From assembly GCA_044507525.1 (NCBI GenBank), contig JBIQJM010000002.1, forward strand, positions 34,731 to 98,730: a stretch of 64,000 nucleotides of DNA. The letters run 5' to 3'. Below are positions 1 through 9,149 of this stretch, in pieces. Every line of letters begins with the position of its first letter. Within the stretch, counting starts at the first letter, position 1. A model generated the notes under the pieces. That model was not told the origin of the DNA. It did not search any database and worked only from the letters and a program-made list of their open reading frames with translations. The stretch is from Zeimonas sp044507525 (GTDB taxonomy: Bacteria > Pseudomonadota > Gammaproteobacteria > Burkholderiales > Burkholderiaceae_E). The position numbers and the translations under genes are program-made.

Positions 1-90
1 GCAGCCGATCGCGCCGGTCGCCGCGATGCGCCGCCGCCGGCTCGTCGGCAGCGCGGCTGGGCGCCGCGCCTTCGCCTCGCCGCGCACGCC

Positions 91-96
91 TACAAT
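91..96 (+). promoter_or_regulatory. Candidate -10 box of hpnC
   Basis: TACAAT lies 8 bases before the ATG at 105. No good -35 box is visible 16-18 bases upstream. If this is the real -10 element, transcription would begin almost at the start codon and the hpnCDE mRNA would be leaderless. Bases 1-90 hold no gene I can support. Confidence 0.4.
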
Positions 97-104
97 GCGC
101 GGCG

Positions 105-983
105 ATGACAGCCGCCCTCGCCCGTCCGTTGACGTCGAGCGACCACTACGAGAACTTCCCGGTCGCGTCGATCCTCGTCCCTGCGCACCTGCGTCCGGCG
201 ATCGCGGCGTTGTACCGCTTCGCGCGCCACGCCGACGACCTGGCCGACGAAGGCGATGCGGGGGCCGCCGAGCGTCTCGCCGCACTCGATGCGCTCGGCA
301 GCGAACTGCGCGGCGAGCAGCCCGATTCGCCGGTCGTCGCGCAACTGCGCCCGCACTGGAGCGAACACGCGTTGCCCTACGAGCCCTTGCACGCGCTGCT
401 GTCGGCCTTCGCGCAGGACGCGGCGGCGGCCGGCGGCGGACCCGAGGGCCGCGGCCTGCGCCACGCCGACCGCGCGAGCCTGCTCGACTACTGCTCGCGA
501 TCCGCGAATCCGGTCGGCGAACTGGTGCTGCGGCTCTTCGGCGCCTGGAACGATCGCACGCGGGGCGGATCGGACGCGATCTGCAGCGCGCTGCAACTGC
601 TCAACTTCGTCCAGGACCTCGCGATCGACTGGCGGCGCGGCCGGCTGTACCTGCCGCTGGACGAACTGCACGCCGCCGGACTCGACGAGGACGACGTCGC
701 GCGTTCGGTCGCCGCCGGGCGCGTCGACGCCCGGCTCGCCGCGCTGCTCGCGCAACAGACCGAGCAGGCCTGCGCGCTGCTGCGCAGCGGCAGCGCGCTC
801 GTGCGCCACGTCCCGTGGCGACTGGGCCTCGAGTTGCGTGCGATCGTCGGCGGCGGCCTTCGCATCGCCGAGCGCCTGCGCATCGGCGGCTACGATCCGG
901 TGCACGCGCGCCCGACGCTCGGCTGGCGCGATGCCCCGGCACTCGCCCGGCTCGCGCTCTCCTCGCTTCCCGCCGCCCGATGA
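105..983 (+). CDS. hpnC: Squalene synthase HpnC (presqualene/hydroxysqualene step)
   Basis: This 292-residue trans-isoprenyl diphosphate synthase of the squalene/phytoene synthase superfamily works with HpnD and HpnE to turn two farnesyl diphosphates into squalene for hopanoids. In the described pathway HpnD makes presqualene diphosphate and HpnC converts it to hydroxysqualene. The two Asp-rich Mg-binding motifs are visible: HADDLADEG at residues 42-50 and QLLNFVQDLAIDW at 164-176. The stop overlaps the start of hpnD by ATGA at 980-983, so the two are probably translationally coupled. The HpnC rather than HpnD assignment rests on gene order and the NFVQDLAIDW form of motif 2. Confidence 0.9.
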   Translation: MTAALARPLTSSDHYENFPVASILVPAHLRPAIAALYRFARHADDLADEGDAGAAERLAALDALGSELRGEQPDSPVVAQLRPHWSEHALPYEPLHALLSAFAQDAAAAGGGPEGRGLRHADRASLLDYCSRSANPVGELVLRLFGAWNDRTRGGSDAICSALQLLNFVQDLAIDWRRGRLYLPLDELHAAGLDEDDVARSVAAGRVDARLAALLAQQTEQACALLRSGSALVRHVPWRLGLELRAIVGGGLRIAERLRIGGYDPVHARPTLGWRDAPALARLALSSLPAAR

Positions 984-1837
984 CACCCGACGAATACTGC
1001 CGCGAGCGCACGACTCGCAGCGGATCGAGCTTCTCCTACAGCTTCCTCTTCCTTCCCGCCGACCGCCGGCGCGCGATCACCGCGCTCTACGCGTTCTGCC
1101 GCGAAGTCGACGACGTCGTCGACGAATCGACCGACGCCGGGCTCGCACGCACGCGGCTCGACTGGTGGCGCGCCGAGATCGATCGCCTGTACGAGGGTCG
1201 CCCGCAGCATCCGGTCACGCGCGCGCTCGCACCGCACCTCGGCGCCTACGCGCTCGAACGCGCGCGCCTGCTCGAGATCGTCGACGGCATGCAGATGGAC
1301 CTCGAGCAGGACCGCTACCTCGATTTCGAGGGGCTGCGGCTGTACTGCCATCGCGTCGCCGGCGTCGTCGGAGTGCTGGCGGCGAACATCTTCGGCGCGC
1401 GACGCGAATCGACGTCGCGCTATGCGGAGGAACTCGGCCTCGCACTGCAGCTCACGAACATCATCCGCGACGTCGGCGAGGACGCGCGCCGCAAGCGGAT
1501 CTACCTGCCGATCGAGGACCTGCAGCGCTTCGGCGTGACTGCGCACGAGATCCTCGCGATCCGGCCGAGCGAACGTTTCGTCGAGCTGATGCGCTTCCAG
1601 GCGGCGCGTGCGCGCGAGAGCTATGCCCGCGCACTGGCACTGCTCGAGCGCGACGAGCGCCGCGCACAACGGCCCGGGCTGATGATGGCGGCGATCTATT
1701 TCACGCTGCTCGACGAGATCGAGCGCGACGGCTTCCGCGTGCTCACGCACCGCACGTCGCTGACGCCGGTGCGCAAGATGTGGATCGCATGGCGGACGTG
1801 GACCTTCGGGGCGCCGGACTTCGCGGCGGCGCGTTGA
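980..1837 (+). CDS. hpnD: Squalene synthase HpnD (presqualene diphosphate synthase)
   Basis: This 285-residue enzyme is the second squalene/phytoene-synthase-like protein of the operon. It condenses two farnesyl diphosphates to presqualene diphosphate. Motif 1 is CREVDDVVDES at residues 40-50 and motif 2 is QLTNIIRDVGEDARR at 157-171, the classical pair of Asp-rich substrate motifs. The start is fixed by the ATGA overlap with hpnC and by the family-typical beginning MTPDEYC. The reading frame stays open far upstream, but that extension is only a shadow of hpnC. The end overlaps hpnE. Confidence 0.93.
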   Translation: MTPDEYCRERTTRSGSSFSYSFLFLPADRRRAITALYAFCREVDDVVDESTDAGLARTRLDWWRAEIDRLYEGRPQHPVTRALAPHLGAYALERARLLEIVDGMQMDLEQDRYLDFEGLRLYCHRVAGVVGVLAANIFGARRESTSRYAEELGLALQLTNIIRDVGEDARRKRIYLPIEDLQRFGVTAHEILAIRPSERFVELMRFQAARARESYARALALLERDERRAQRPGLMMAAIYFTLLDEIERDGFRVLTHRTSLTPVRKMWIAWRTWTFGAPDFAAAR

Positions 1838-3174
1838 GCGCGCCCGACCTCGTCGTCGTCGGCGCCGGCTGGGCCGGGTTGTCGGCCGCGGTGCACGCGA
1901 CGCTCGCCGGGCTGCGCGTGCGCGTTCTCGAGAGCGCTCCCTCCGGCGGCGGTCGCGCACGCGAGGCGCGGCTCGATTTCGGCGCCGGTGCGGTGGCGGT
2001 GGACGCCGGCCAGCACCTGCTGATGGGCGCGTATCGGGAGTGCCTGCGGCTCGCGTCGATCGTGCACGCCGACGGCGCGGCCGCGGCCTTCGAACGCGCG
2101 CCGCTCGCGCTGCGCGACACCGCGGGCCTGCGGCTCGAAGTGCGGCCGCGCCGCGCGCCCTGGCACCTGCTCGTCGCGCTGCTGGGCGCGCAAGGCCTGT
2201 CGGTGCGCGAACGATGGGCGATGCTGCGCCTCGTCGCCGCACTTCGCGCGCGCGGCTGGCGAACCCACGCCGGCGAGACGGTCGCCGCGCTGCTCGCCCG
2301 GCACCGACAGCCGGGCTCGCTCGTCGAAAGGCTGTGGACGCCGCTGTGCGTCGGCGCGATGAACACGCCGCCCGAAGCCGCCTGCGCGGCGGCCTTCGCT
2401 GCCGTGCTGCGCGATACGCTCGGCAGCGCCTGCGAGGCGAGCGACTTCGTGCTGCCCCGCACTACGCTCGACGACGCGATCACGCGACCGGCGCTCGCCT
2501 GGCTGTCCGCGCACGGTGCCGAAGTATCGTTCGGTGCCACCGTGCGCTCGCTCGCTGCGGCCAACGGACACTGGCGCGTCGACGCCGGCGCGTTCGCCGC
2601 CGTCGCGCCGCAGGTGATCGTCGCGACGCCGCCGTCCGGCGCCGCGCGCCTGCTCGAAGGGCTCGACGCGGGAGCCGGCGCACTCGCCCGCTTCGCCTAC
2701 GAGCCGATCGTCACGGTGCACCTCGCCTGGCCGCGCGCGCTGCCGCTGCCGATGCCGCGCTGGATCCTGCTGCACGACGACGGCGAGCGCGCGTGGGGCC
2801 AGTGGCTCTTCGACCGCGGATGCATCGGCCCGCAGCGCATCGCCTGCGTCGTCGTCAGCGCCGGCTCGCGCCTCCAGGGCTGCACGCGCGAGTCGATCGG
2901 CGAAGCGATCGCGCAGCAGGTGGCGCGCCAGCTCGAGCTGCCGCTGCCGCATGCGCTGCGCACGGTGATCGAGAAGCGCGCGACGATCCGCTGCACGCCC
3001 GGACGGCCGCGCATCGCCGGCGATGCCTTCCGTGAAACGCTGCCCGGCGTGTGGCTCGCGGGCGACTGGGTCGACGACGAATATCCGGCGACGCTCGAGA
3101 CCGCCGTGCGCAGCGGCCTGCGCGCGGCACGGTGGGCGGCGACGGCGACGCGCGGCAGCGGTCCCGCCGGCTAG
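1834..3174 (+). CDS. hpnE: Hydroxysqualene dehydroxylase HpnE (FAD amine-oxidase fold)
   Basis: This FAD-dependent enzyme reduces hydroxysqualene to squalene and completes the HpnC-HpnD-HpnE pathway. The N-terminal dinucleotide fold GAGWAG sits at residues 10-15. The C-terminal FAD-contact segment PGVWLAGDWVDDEYPATLE is typical of the amine oxidase/phytoene desaturase superfamily. I chose the TTG at 1834 because it forms a TTGA overlap with the hpnD stop and puts the Rossmann motif at the usual distance (446 residues). An in-frame ATG at 1789 would add 15 residues and a 49-base overlap. Its TAG stop shares CTAG (3171-3174) with the convergent radA stop. Confidence 0.88.
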   Translation: MSAPDLVVVGAGWAGLSAAVHATLAGLRVRVLESAPSGGGRAREARLDFGAGAVAVDAGQHLLMGAYRECLRLASIVHADGAAAAFERAPLALRDTAGLRLEVRPRRAPWHLLVALLGAQGLSVRERWAMLRLVAALRARGWRTHAGETVAALLARHRQPGSLVERLWTPLCVGAMNTPPEAACAAAFAAVLRDTLGSACEASDFVLPRTTLDDAITRPALAWLSAHGAEVSFGATVRSLAAANGHWRVDAGAFAAVAPQVIVATPPSGAARLLEGLDAGAGALARFAYEPIVTVHLAWPRALPLPMPRWILLHDDGERAWGQWLFDRGCIGPQRIACVVVSAGSRLQGCTRESIGEAIAQQVARQLELPLPHALRTVIEKRATIRCTPGRPRIAGDAFRETLPGVWLAGDWVDDEYPATLETAVRSGLRAARWAATATRGSGPAG

Positions 3175-4547
3175 GCGCTTCCGGCGCCGGCGGCCCATGC
3201 CGCCTCCAGCGCCTGGTCGATGCGATCGAGCGCGATCGCCTCGACGCCCTCGATCGGACGACGCGGCGCATTGGCACGCGGCAGCAGCACGTGCGAGAAG
3301 CCGAGCTTGGCCGCTTCGCGCAGCCGTTCCTGGCCGCGCGGCGCCGGCCGGATCTCGCCGGCCAGGCCCACCTCGCCGAACGCGGCGACGCCGCGCGGCA
3401 GTGCGCGGTTCTTCAGCGACGAGACGATGGCGAGCAGCACGGCGAGGTCGGCGGCCGGCTCCGAGATGCGCACGCCGCCGACCGCGTTGACGAAGACGTC
3501 CTGGTCGTAGCAGCCGATGCCGGCGTGCCGGTGCAGCACCGCAAGCAGCATCGCGAGCCGGTTGTGTTCGAGGCCCACCGACAGCCGCCGCGGGTTCGGC
3601 ACGTGCGCGCTGTCGACGAGCGCCTGGATCTCGACCAGCAGCGGGCGCGTGCCCTCCTGCGTGACGTTGACGCACGAACCCGGCACGCCGGTGGCGTGCG
3701 TCGACAGGAACAGCGCCGACGGATTCGACACGCCGCGCAGCCCGCGGTCGGTCATCGCGAACACGCCCAGTTCGTTGACCGCGCCGAAGCGGTTCTTGAA
3801 CGCGCGCACCAGCCGGTACGACGAATGCGAGTCGCCCTCGAAATACAGCACGGTGTCGACCATGTGCTCGAGGACCCGCGGGCCTGCAAGCGTGCCCTCC
3901 TTCGTCACGTGGCCGATCATGACGACCGCCACGCCGAGCTGCTTCGACAGTCGCGTGAGCTGCGCCGCGCATTCGCGCACCTGCGCGACCGACCCCGGCA
4001 CCGACTGGAGCTGCGACGAGTACAGCGTCTGGATCGAGTCGACGACGACGACCGCCGGTTTGCGCGTCTCGATCGCAGCGACGATGCGCTCGAGCTCGAT
4101 CTCGGCCATCAGCGGCAGGCGCGCCGCCTCGGCGCCCATCCGGTGCGCGCGCAGCGCGACCTGCGACACCGATTCCTCGCCGCTCACGTAGAGCACCTCG
4201 CGCGTCGCGCACAGCGCGGCCAGCGTCTGCAGCAGCAGCGTCGACTTGCCGATTCCCGGATCGCCGCCGATCAGGACGACCGATCCCTCGACGATGCCGC
4301 CGCCCAGCACGCGGTCGAATTCGTCGATGCCGGTCGGGATGCGCGCGATCGAGACGACCGGAACCTCGTCGAGCGTGACGATCGCCTGCCCGGGCGCGAG
4401 CGGCTGGAAGCGGTTCGCCGCCGCGCGCGTTTCCTCCACCGTCTCGACGAGCGTGTTCCACGCATCGCAGTGCGGACATTGGCCCTGCCACTTCGGGCTC
4501 GCGCCGCCGCATTCGCTGCAGACGTGCCTCGTTCGCACGCGCGCCAT
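3171..4547 (-). CDS. radA: DNA repair protein RadA
   Basis: RadA is a RecA-like ATPase that promotes branch migration and the processing of recombination intermediates. The 458-residue protein has all the family marks: a zinc finger C10-x2-C13 ... C24-x2-C27, Walker A GGDPGIGKS at residues 94-102, the RadA-specific KNRFG motif at 251-255, and a C-terminal Lon-protease-like domain. The start at 4547 matches the family N-terminus and overlaps the alr stop as TGATG; an ATG one codon upstream (4550) is equally possible. It follows alr on the same strand, so the two are probably cotranscribed. Confidence 0.95.
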   Translation of the reverse strand: MARVRTRHVCSECGGASPKWQGQCPHCDAWNTLVETVEETRAAANRFQPLAPGQAIVTLDEVPVVSIARIPTGIDEFDRVLGGGIVEGSVVLIGGDPGIGKSTLLLQTLAALCATREVLYVSGEESVSQVALRAHRMGAEAARLPLMAEIELERIVAAIETRKPAVVVVDSIQTLYSSQLQSVPGSVAQVRECAAQLTRLSKQLGVAVVMIGHVTKEGTLAGPRVLEHMVDTVLYFEGDSHSSYRLVRAFKNRFGAVNELGVFAMTDRGLRGVSNPSALFLSTHATGVPGSCVNVTQEGTRPLLVEIQALVDSAHVPNPRRLSVGLEHNRLAMLLAVLHRHAGIGCYDQDVFVNAVGGVRISEPAADLAVLLAIVSSLKNRALPRGVAAFGEVGLAGEIRPAPRGQERLREAAKLGFSHVLLPRANAPRRPIEGVEAIALDRIDQALEAAWAAGAGSA

Positions 4548-5623
4548 CATCGCGCGCCCTCGGTGCGCACCGGCACGCGGGGCGCCAGTGCGCACATCAG
4601 CTCGTAGCCGATCGTGCCGGCGGCGCGCGCCACCTCGTCGATCGCGATCGACTCGCCCCACAGCTCGACGCGCGCGCCGACGCCCGCCCCCGGGATCGGG
4701 GAGAGGTCGACCGTCAGCATGTCCATCGCGACGCGTCCGACCGTGCGCGTGCGCACGCCGTCGACCGCGATCGGCGTTCCGGTCGGCGCGTGGCGGGGAT
4801 AGCCGTCGGCGTATCCGCAGGCGGCGATGCCGATGCGCATCGGGCGCTCGGCGCGGAAGGTCGATCCGTAGCCGACCGCGTCGCCGGGTGCGAGCGACTG
4901 CACCGCGATCAACGTCGACTCCAGCGTCATCGCGGCCCGCAGCCCGAACGAGCGTGCATCGCGGTCGTCGAAGGGCGAGGCGCCGTAGAGCAGGATGCCC
5001 GGACGGATCGCCGTGCCGTGCGCGGCGGGCAGCGACAGCACGGCGGCGGAATTCGCCAGCGAACGCGGCGCGTCGATCCCCTGCGCCGCACGCTCGAATG
5101 CGCGCAGCGCCTCGTCGGCGCCGCCGTCGCGGTCGGCGTCGGCAAAATGCGTCATCAGCGCGACCGAGCGAACGGCGGGCAGGCCCCGCGCGCGCTCGAA
5201 GGCGAAGCGCAGCGCCGCAGGCTCGAAACCGAGACGATTCATCCCGCTGTTCAGCTTGACGTGGACGTCGACGCCGGCCCCGGCGGGCAGGCGCGCGATC
5301 CAGTCGAGCTGGCGTGCCTCGTGCACGACGAGCGACAGCCGCTGCGCGGCCGCCTGCGCGACGTCGGCCGGATCGAAGGCGCCCTCGAGCATCAGGATCG
5401 GACCGCTCCAGCCGAGCTCGCGAAGCCGCGCGGCGCGGTCGAACTCGACGAGCGCGAGGCCGTCGGCGTCGCCCAGGCCGGCCAGCGCACGCTGCAGCCC
5501 GTGGCCGTAGCCGTCGGCCTTGACCACCGCCCAGACGAAGCGGCCGGGCGCGTGCGCGCGCGCAACCGCGAGGTTGTGGCGCAACGCATCGATCGAGACG
5601 GTGGCGAGAATCGGGCGCGGCAT
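4547..5623 (-). CDS. alr: Alanine racemase (PLP-dependent)
   Basis: The 358-residue enzyme interconverts L- and D-alanine, supplying D-Ala for peptidoglycan. The PLP lysine is K35 in AVVKADGYGHG and the opposite catalytic tyrosine is Y252 in AVGYGSTF. The length is normal for the family. The ATG at 5623 gives the typical start MPRPILATVSIDALRHNL; upstream in-frame codons are not needed. A TATAGT box on the minus strand (5653-5648) lies 24 bases before the start and is a plausible -10. The stop overlaps the radA start. Confidence 0.95.
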   Translation of the reverse strand: MPRPILATVSIDALRHNLAVARAHAPGRFVWAVVKADGYGHGLQRALAGLGDADGLALVEFDRAARLRELGWSGPILMLEGAFDPADVAQAAAQRLSLVVHEARQLDWIARLPAGAGVDVHVKLNSGMNRLGFEPAALRFAFERARGLPAVRSVALMTHFADADRDGGADEALRAFERAAQGIDAPRSLANSAAVLSLPAAHGTAIRPGILLYGASPFDDRDARSFGLRAAMTLESTLIAVQSLAPGDAVGYGSTFRAERPMRIGIAACGYADGYPRHAPTGTPIAVDGVRTRTVGRVAMDMLTVDLSPIPGAGVGARVELWGESIAIDEVARAAGTIGYELMCALAPRVPVRTEGAR

Positions 5624-5784
5624 CGACAGCGGGAGAGGCAGGCGGGCACTATAACGCGCGGACGATCGTGGTATAACCCGACCCGCGCTTTGCAAAGGCA
5701 TTCCCGACCTGCCCCTCGCGCTGGGTCCGGTCGGCCGCCCGCTTCGCCACCGCGCGGCGATCCAATCTCGAACCATTCTGGGCG

Positions 5785-7047
5785 ATGAAGCGCGGGTTCT
5801 ACACGATCATGGCGGCGCAGTTCTTCTCGTCGCTCGCCGACAACGCACTGCTGATCGCTGCCATCGCGCTGCTCATCGAGATGCACGCGCCGGAGTGGAT
5901 GAAGCCGCTCCTGAAGCTGTTCTTCACGGTGTCGTACGTGATGCTCGCGCCCTTCGTCGGCGCCTTCTCCGATTCGATGCCGAAAGGGCGGGTGATGTTC
6001 GTCACCAACCTGGTGAAGATCGTCGGCTGCCTGCTGATGTTCTTCACCGTGCACCCGCTCCTGGCCTACGCCGTCGTCGGCTTCGGCGCGGCGGCGTATT
6101 CGCCGGCGAAGTACGGCATCCTCACCGAACTGCTGCCGCCGGAGAAGCTGGTCGCGGCGAACGGGTGGATCGAAGGCACGACGGTGGCGTCGATCATCCT
6201 CGGCGCCGTGCTCGGCGGCGCGCTGATCAGCGCGCCGGTCGCCTCGAAGATGCTGGCGATCGACGTACCGTGGATCGATACGGGGATCGACACGCCGGCC
6301 GAAGCGGCGATCCTGACGATCGTGTTGGTCTACGCGCTGGCCGCGCTCATCAACCTGCGCATTCCGGACACCGGTGCACGCTACCCGCAGCAGTCGCGCA
6401 ACCCGTGGCGAGTGATGCGCGACTTCGTCGAATGCAACAAGATCCTGTGGCGCGACAAGCTCGGGCAGATCTCGCTGTCGGTGACGACGCTGTTCTGGGG
6501 TGCCGGGGCGACGCTGCAGTTCATCGTGCTCGACTGGGCGCGCTACGCGCTCGACATGCCGCTCAGCCGCGCCGCCGTCCTGCAGGGCATCGTCGCGCTG
6601 GGCATCGCGGCCGGCGCGGTGCTCGCCGCGCGCGTCGTCCGGCTGCGCGACTCGCTGCGCGTGCTGCCGGTCGGCGTCGCCATGGGCATCGTGGTGCCGT
6701 GCATGACGCTCGTCGGCACGCAGGCGGCGGCCTTTCCGCTGCTGGTGCTGATCGGCGCGCTGGCCGGCTTCTTCGTCGTGCCGATGAATGCACTGCTGCA
6801 GCACCGCGGCCACGTGCTGATGAGCGCCGGGCATTCGATCGCGGTGCAGAACTTCAACGAGAACCTGAACATCCTGCTGATGCTCGGGCTGTACTCGCTG
6901 CTCGTACGGCTCGAGCTCGGCGTGAACCTCGTGATCGTCATGTTCGGCGCCTTCGTCGCCCTGGCGATGGTGCTCGTCATCCGCCGCCACCGCGCCAACC
7001 AGCGGGTCTTCGATTCGGTCGCGCTGATCGGCCAGAGCAAGCACTGA
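5785..7047 (+). CDS. lplT: Lysophospholipid transporter LplT (MFS)
   Basis: This 420-residue inner-membrane protein of the major facilitator superfamily flips lysophospholipids to the cytoplasmic face for reacylation. The start MKRGFYTIMAAQFFSSLADNA and the following dense series of about 12 hydrophobic segments are typical of LplT. It is divergent from alr; the 161-base gap between them holds TATAAC-type boxes on both strands. It stands alone, without the aas acyltransferase found next to it in enterobacteria. Confidence 0.9.
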   Translation: MKRGFYTIMAAQFFSSLADNALLIAAIALLIEMHAPEWMKPLLKLFFTVSYVMLAPFVGAFSDSMPKGRVMFVTNLVKIVGCLLMFFTVHPLLAYAVVGFGAAAYSPAKYGILTELLPPEKLVAANGWIEGTTVASIILGAVLGGALISAPVASKMLAIDVPWIDTGIDTPAEAAILTIVLVYALAALINLRIPDTGARYPQQSRNPWRVMRDFVECNKILWRDKLGQISLSVTTLFWGAGATLQFIVLDWARYALDMPLSRAAVLQGIVALGIAAGAVLAARVVRLRDSLRVLPVGVAMGIVVPCMTLVGTQAAAFPLLVLIGALAGFFVVPMNALLQHRGHVLMSAGHSIAVQNFNENLNILLMLGLYSLLVRLELGVNLVIVMFGAFVALAMVLVIRRHRANQRVFDSVALIGQSKH

Positions 7048-7068
7048 GCGGCGCGGGCGAGGCGCCGC
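7048..7068 (+). terminator. GC-rich hairpin after lplT
   Basis: The inverted repeat GCGGCGC (7048-7054) and GCGCCGC (7062-7068) has a 7-base loop and starts right after the lplT stop, in the gap before a convergent gene. There is no T-tract, so it is a weak terminator candidate. Confidence 0.3.
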
Positions 7069-7136
7069 CCGGCCGGGGCGAGCACCGGCGGTGCGTGCCG
7101 CGTAGTGCGCCTGGCCGCGTCTTCGACGCCCTGCGG

Positions 7137-7736
7137 CTATTCGCGCGCAGCGCCGCCGGCGCCGGCCACCTCGCGCGCCAGGCACAGGTCGGCCCACGCG
7201 GCTGCCTTTTCCTGCGGCGCGGCGAGCAACTGCGACGGGTGCCAGCTGACGACCACCCGAACGCGGCTCGATCCCGCGACCGCTTCGTGCACGCGTCCGC
7301 GCAGCGCGGCCGGCGGCGCGTCGGTGCGCAGCAGGGCCTGTGCCGCACCGGCGCCGAAGGCGACGACGACGCGCGGCGCGATCGCGGCCACGCGCTCGGC
7401 GAGCGCATCGTCGTCGTCCGCCGGCGGCCCGCCCGCGGGCGAGCCGTGCCGCGCGTCGGACGGAAGGTGGACGGCATCGGCGCAACGCAGGCCCAGCGCG
7501 ACGAACATGCGTTCGAGCAGGCGCATCCGGTCGCTCGACCCTGCCCCGGCGTCGCCCGCCGCGTCGGCGTCGTCGATTTCGCCGACGAAGAGCCAATCGC
7601 CGGCCTCGTCCGGCAGCAGGAAGAAGCTGCGGGTTCCGCCGTCGCTCGAGGCGGCGGCCTGCGCCGAGCCCGTGCGCCGATGCCACAACGGGCCGATCCC
7701 GAGCGCGCGGAAGGCGCGTCGCTGCGACTCGTTCAC
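7137..7736 (-). CDS. Divergent uracil-DNA-glycosylase-fold protein, probably inactive; possible HolD-like role
   Basis: This 199-residue protein follows rimI with a GTGA overlap (GTG start at 7736). Its C-terminal half keeps the family-4 uracil-DNA glycosylase pattern: VVVAFGAGAAQALL, then VVVSWHPSQLLAAP, the HPS-type motif. The first catalytic motif, normally GEAPG-like, reads VGEIDDADAA. The four Fe-S cysteines of family 4 are absent, with only two isolated Cys in the whole protein, so glycosylase activity is doubtful. The N-terminus, with ALGIGPLWHRR, resembles the start of DNA polymerase III psi subunits (HolD), and in gammaproteobacteria holD neighbours rimI. I therefore leave two readings: a degenerate glycosylase or a HolD-like clamp-loader protein. 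Confidence 0.6.
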   Translation of the reverse strand: MNESQRRAFRALGIGPLWHRRTGSAQAAASSDGGTRSFFLLPDEAGDWLFVGEIDDADAAGDAGAGSSDRMRLLERMFVALGLRCADAVHLPSDARHGSPAGGPPADDDDALAERVAAIAPRVVVAFGAGAAQALLRTDAPPAALRGRVHEAVAGSSRVRVVVSWHPSQLLAAPQEKAAAWADLCLAREVAGAGGAARE

Positions 7737-8188
7737 GGCTCGATCCTGCGGAACAGCACGTGCGCGTCCTCGCGGCCGTTCTCGGCGGGGTAATAGCCGC
7801 GCCGCACGCCGATCGATTCGAAGCCGCTCGAGCGGTACAGCGCGAGCGCGGGCGCGTTCGACGGCCGCACCTCGAGCAGCATGCCGCGCGCGCCGCGCGC
7901 CGCCGCATCGCGCAGTAGCCAGTGCAGCATCTCGCGCCCGTAGCCCCTGCCCTGCATCGCTGCGGCGACGCTGAGGTTGAGCAGATGCACTTCGTCGGGC
8001 AGCCACATCACGACCGCGTAGCCGATCAGCTCCGGCGCCTCCTCGACCTCGATCTCGAGGACCCAGGCGTCGTGGCCGGCGAGCAGCGAGTCGGCGAAAT
8101 TGCCGCGGCTCCACGGAAAGGGATAGATCGACCGCTCGATCGCGGCGACCGCGTCCAGATCGCGACGACGCATCGGGCGCACGCGCAT
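7733..8188 (-). CDS. rimI: Ribosomal protein alanine N-acetyltransferase RimI
   Basis: The 151-residue GNAT acetyltransferase is predicted to acetylate the N-terminal alanine of ribosomal protein S18. The acetyl-CoA-binding segment AMQGRGYGREML is clear, and the C-terminus carries the family pattern ALALYRSSGFESIGVRRGYY. The ATG at 8188 overlaps the tsaB stop (TGATG), and the stop overlaps the next gene. The order tsaB-rimI is widely conserved. Confidence 0.93.
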   Translation of the reverse strand: MRVRPMRRRDLDAVAAIERSIYPFPWSRGNFADSLLAGHDAWVLEIEVEEAPELIGYAVVMWLPDEVHLLNLSVAAAMQGRGYGREMLHWLLRDAAARGARGMLLEVRPSNAPALALYRSSGFESIGVRRGYYPAENGREDAHVLFRRIEP

Positions 8189-9087
8189 CACTCGCGGGTG
8201 GCGGCGTCGGATCGCCGGCGGGCCGCCCGCTGCTCGTCGCGGTCGAGCGCGACCTTGTCGCGCAGGTAGCGCGGCGCAGCAGCGGCGGCGGCGATCGCGA
8301 GCCCCTGGTGCCAGTCGGCGCAACCGAGCTCGGCGAGCGCATCGGCACGCACGTAGGCGTCGTCGGCCACCGGAGCGGCAGGCAGGCCGGTGCCGAAGCG
8401 GGCGTCCCAGGCGAGCGCGGTCGGTGCGTGCACCCAGGCGTCGCCGGCACGAACCAGCGTGCCCGCATCGGCCAGCGGCCGGTGCGTGCGCAGCCAGTCG
8501 TCGATCTCGTCGACGAAGCGTTCGCGCGAAACGATGCGCGGCGCCTCGAGCGTCTGCAGGCGCGCGGCGCTCGCGATGCCGCTCGCCTCGTCGGGCACCG
8601 CGCCGACGCGATACAGCGCGACGTAGAGCTCGTCCATTCGCGCGTCGTTGGCGGCCAGCACCGTGGCCTCGTTCGCGCCGAAGCGCACGCGCTGCCAGGC
8701 GAGCGCACGCAGCGAGTCGACCGGGACCAGCGGGATCCCGAGGGCGAAACCGAGCCCCTGCGCCACCGAACAGGCCACGCGCAGCCCGGTGAACGATCCG
8801 GGCCCGGCGTCGAAGACGATCGCGTCGAGCGCCGCCAGTTCGATGCTCGCGCCTCGACACAGCTCGTCGATCATCGCCAGCACGTTCATCGACTGCTGCG
8901 CGCCGAGCGGCTCCGAGACGCAGTCGCTCTCGTCGTCGCCGAGTCCGTGCCGATACAGCGCCACCGAGCACCAGGTGCCGGAGGTCGACAGCGCGAGTAC
9001 GCGCACCGGCCTCGCCTGCGCGGCAGCGGATCCGTCCTCGGGTTGTCGCGACCGCTCGCGTGCGTCGGCTTCGTGCTTCGGGTTCAC
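8188..9087 (-). CDS. tsaB: tRNA t6A biosynthesis protein TsaB
   Basis: TsaB is the scaffold partner of TsaD and TsaE in making threonylcarbamoyl-adenosine at tRNA position 37. The ASKHA-fold start VLALSTSGTWCSVALY and the segment DAGPGSFTGLRVACSVAQGL are diagnostic. From the GTG at 9087 the protein has 299 residues with about 27 extra hydrophilic N-terminal residues. A second GTG at 9006 would start right before VRVLALSTS and give a more usual length, so the start is uncertain. It heads the tsaB-rimI-glycosylase-like operon. Confidence 0.92.
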   Translation of the reverse strand: MNPKHEADARERSRQPEDGSAAAQARPVRVLALSTSGTWCSVALYRHGLGDDESDCVSEPLGAQQSMNVLAMIDELCRGASIELAALDAIVFDAGPGSFTGLRVACSVAQGLGFALGIPLVPVDSLRALAWQRVRFGANEATVLAANDARMDELYVALYRVGAVPDEASGIASAARLQTLEAPRIVSRERFVDEIDDWLRTHRPLADAGTLVRAGDAWVHAPTALAWDARFGTGLPAAPVADDAYVRADALAELGCADWHQGLAIAAAAAAPRYLRDKVALDRDEQRAARRRSDAATRE

Positions 9088-9149
9088 GCGCCGATTCTAG
9101 CCGCGCCGCCTGCCATCCTGTTCGGTGCCGAGGATCTGCGCGCGACGCT

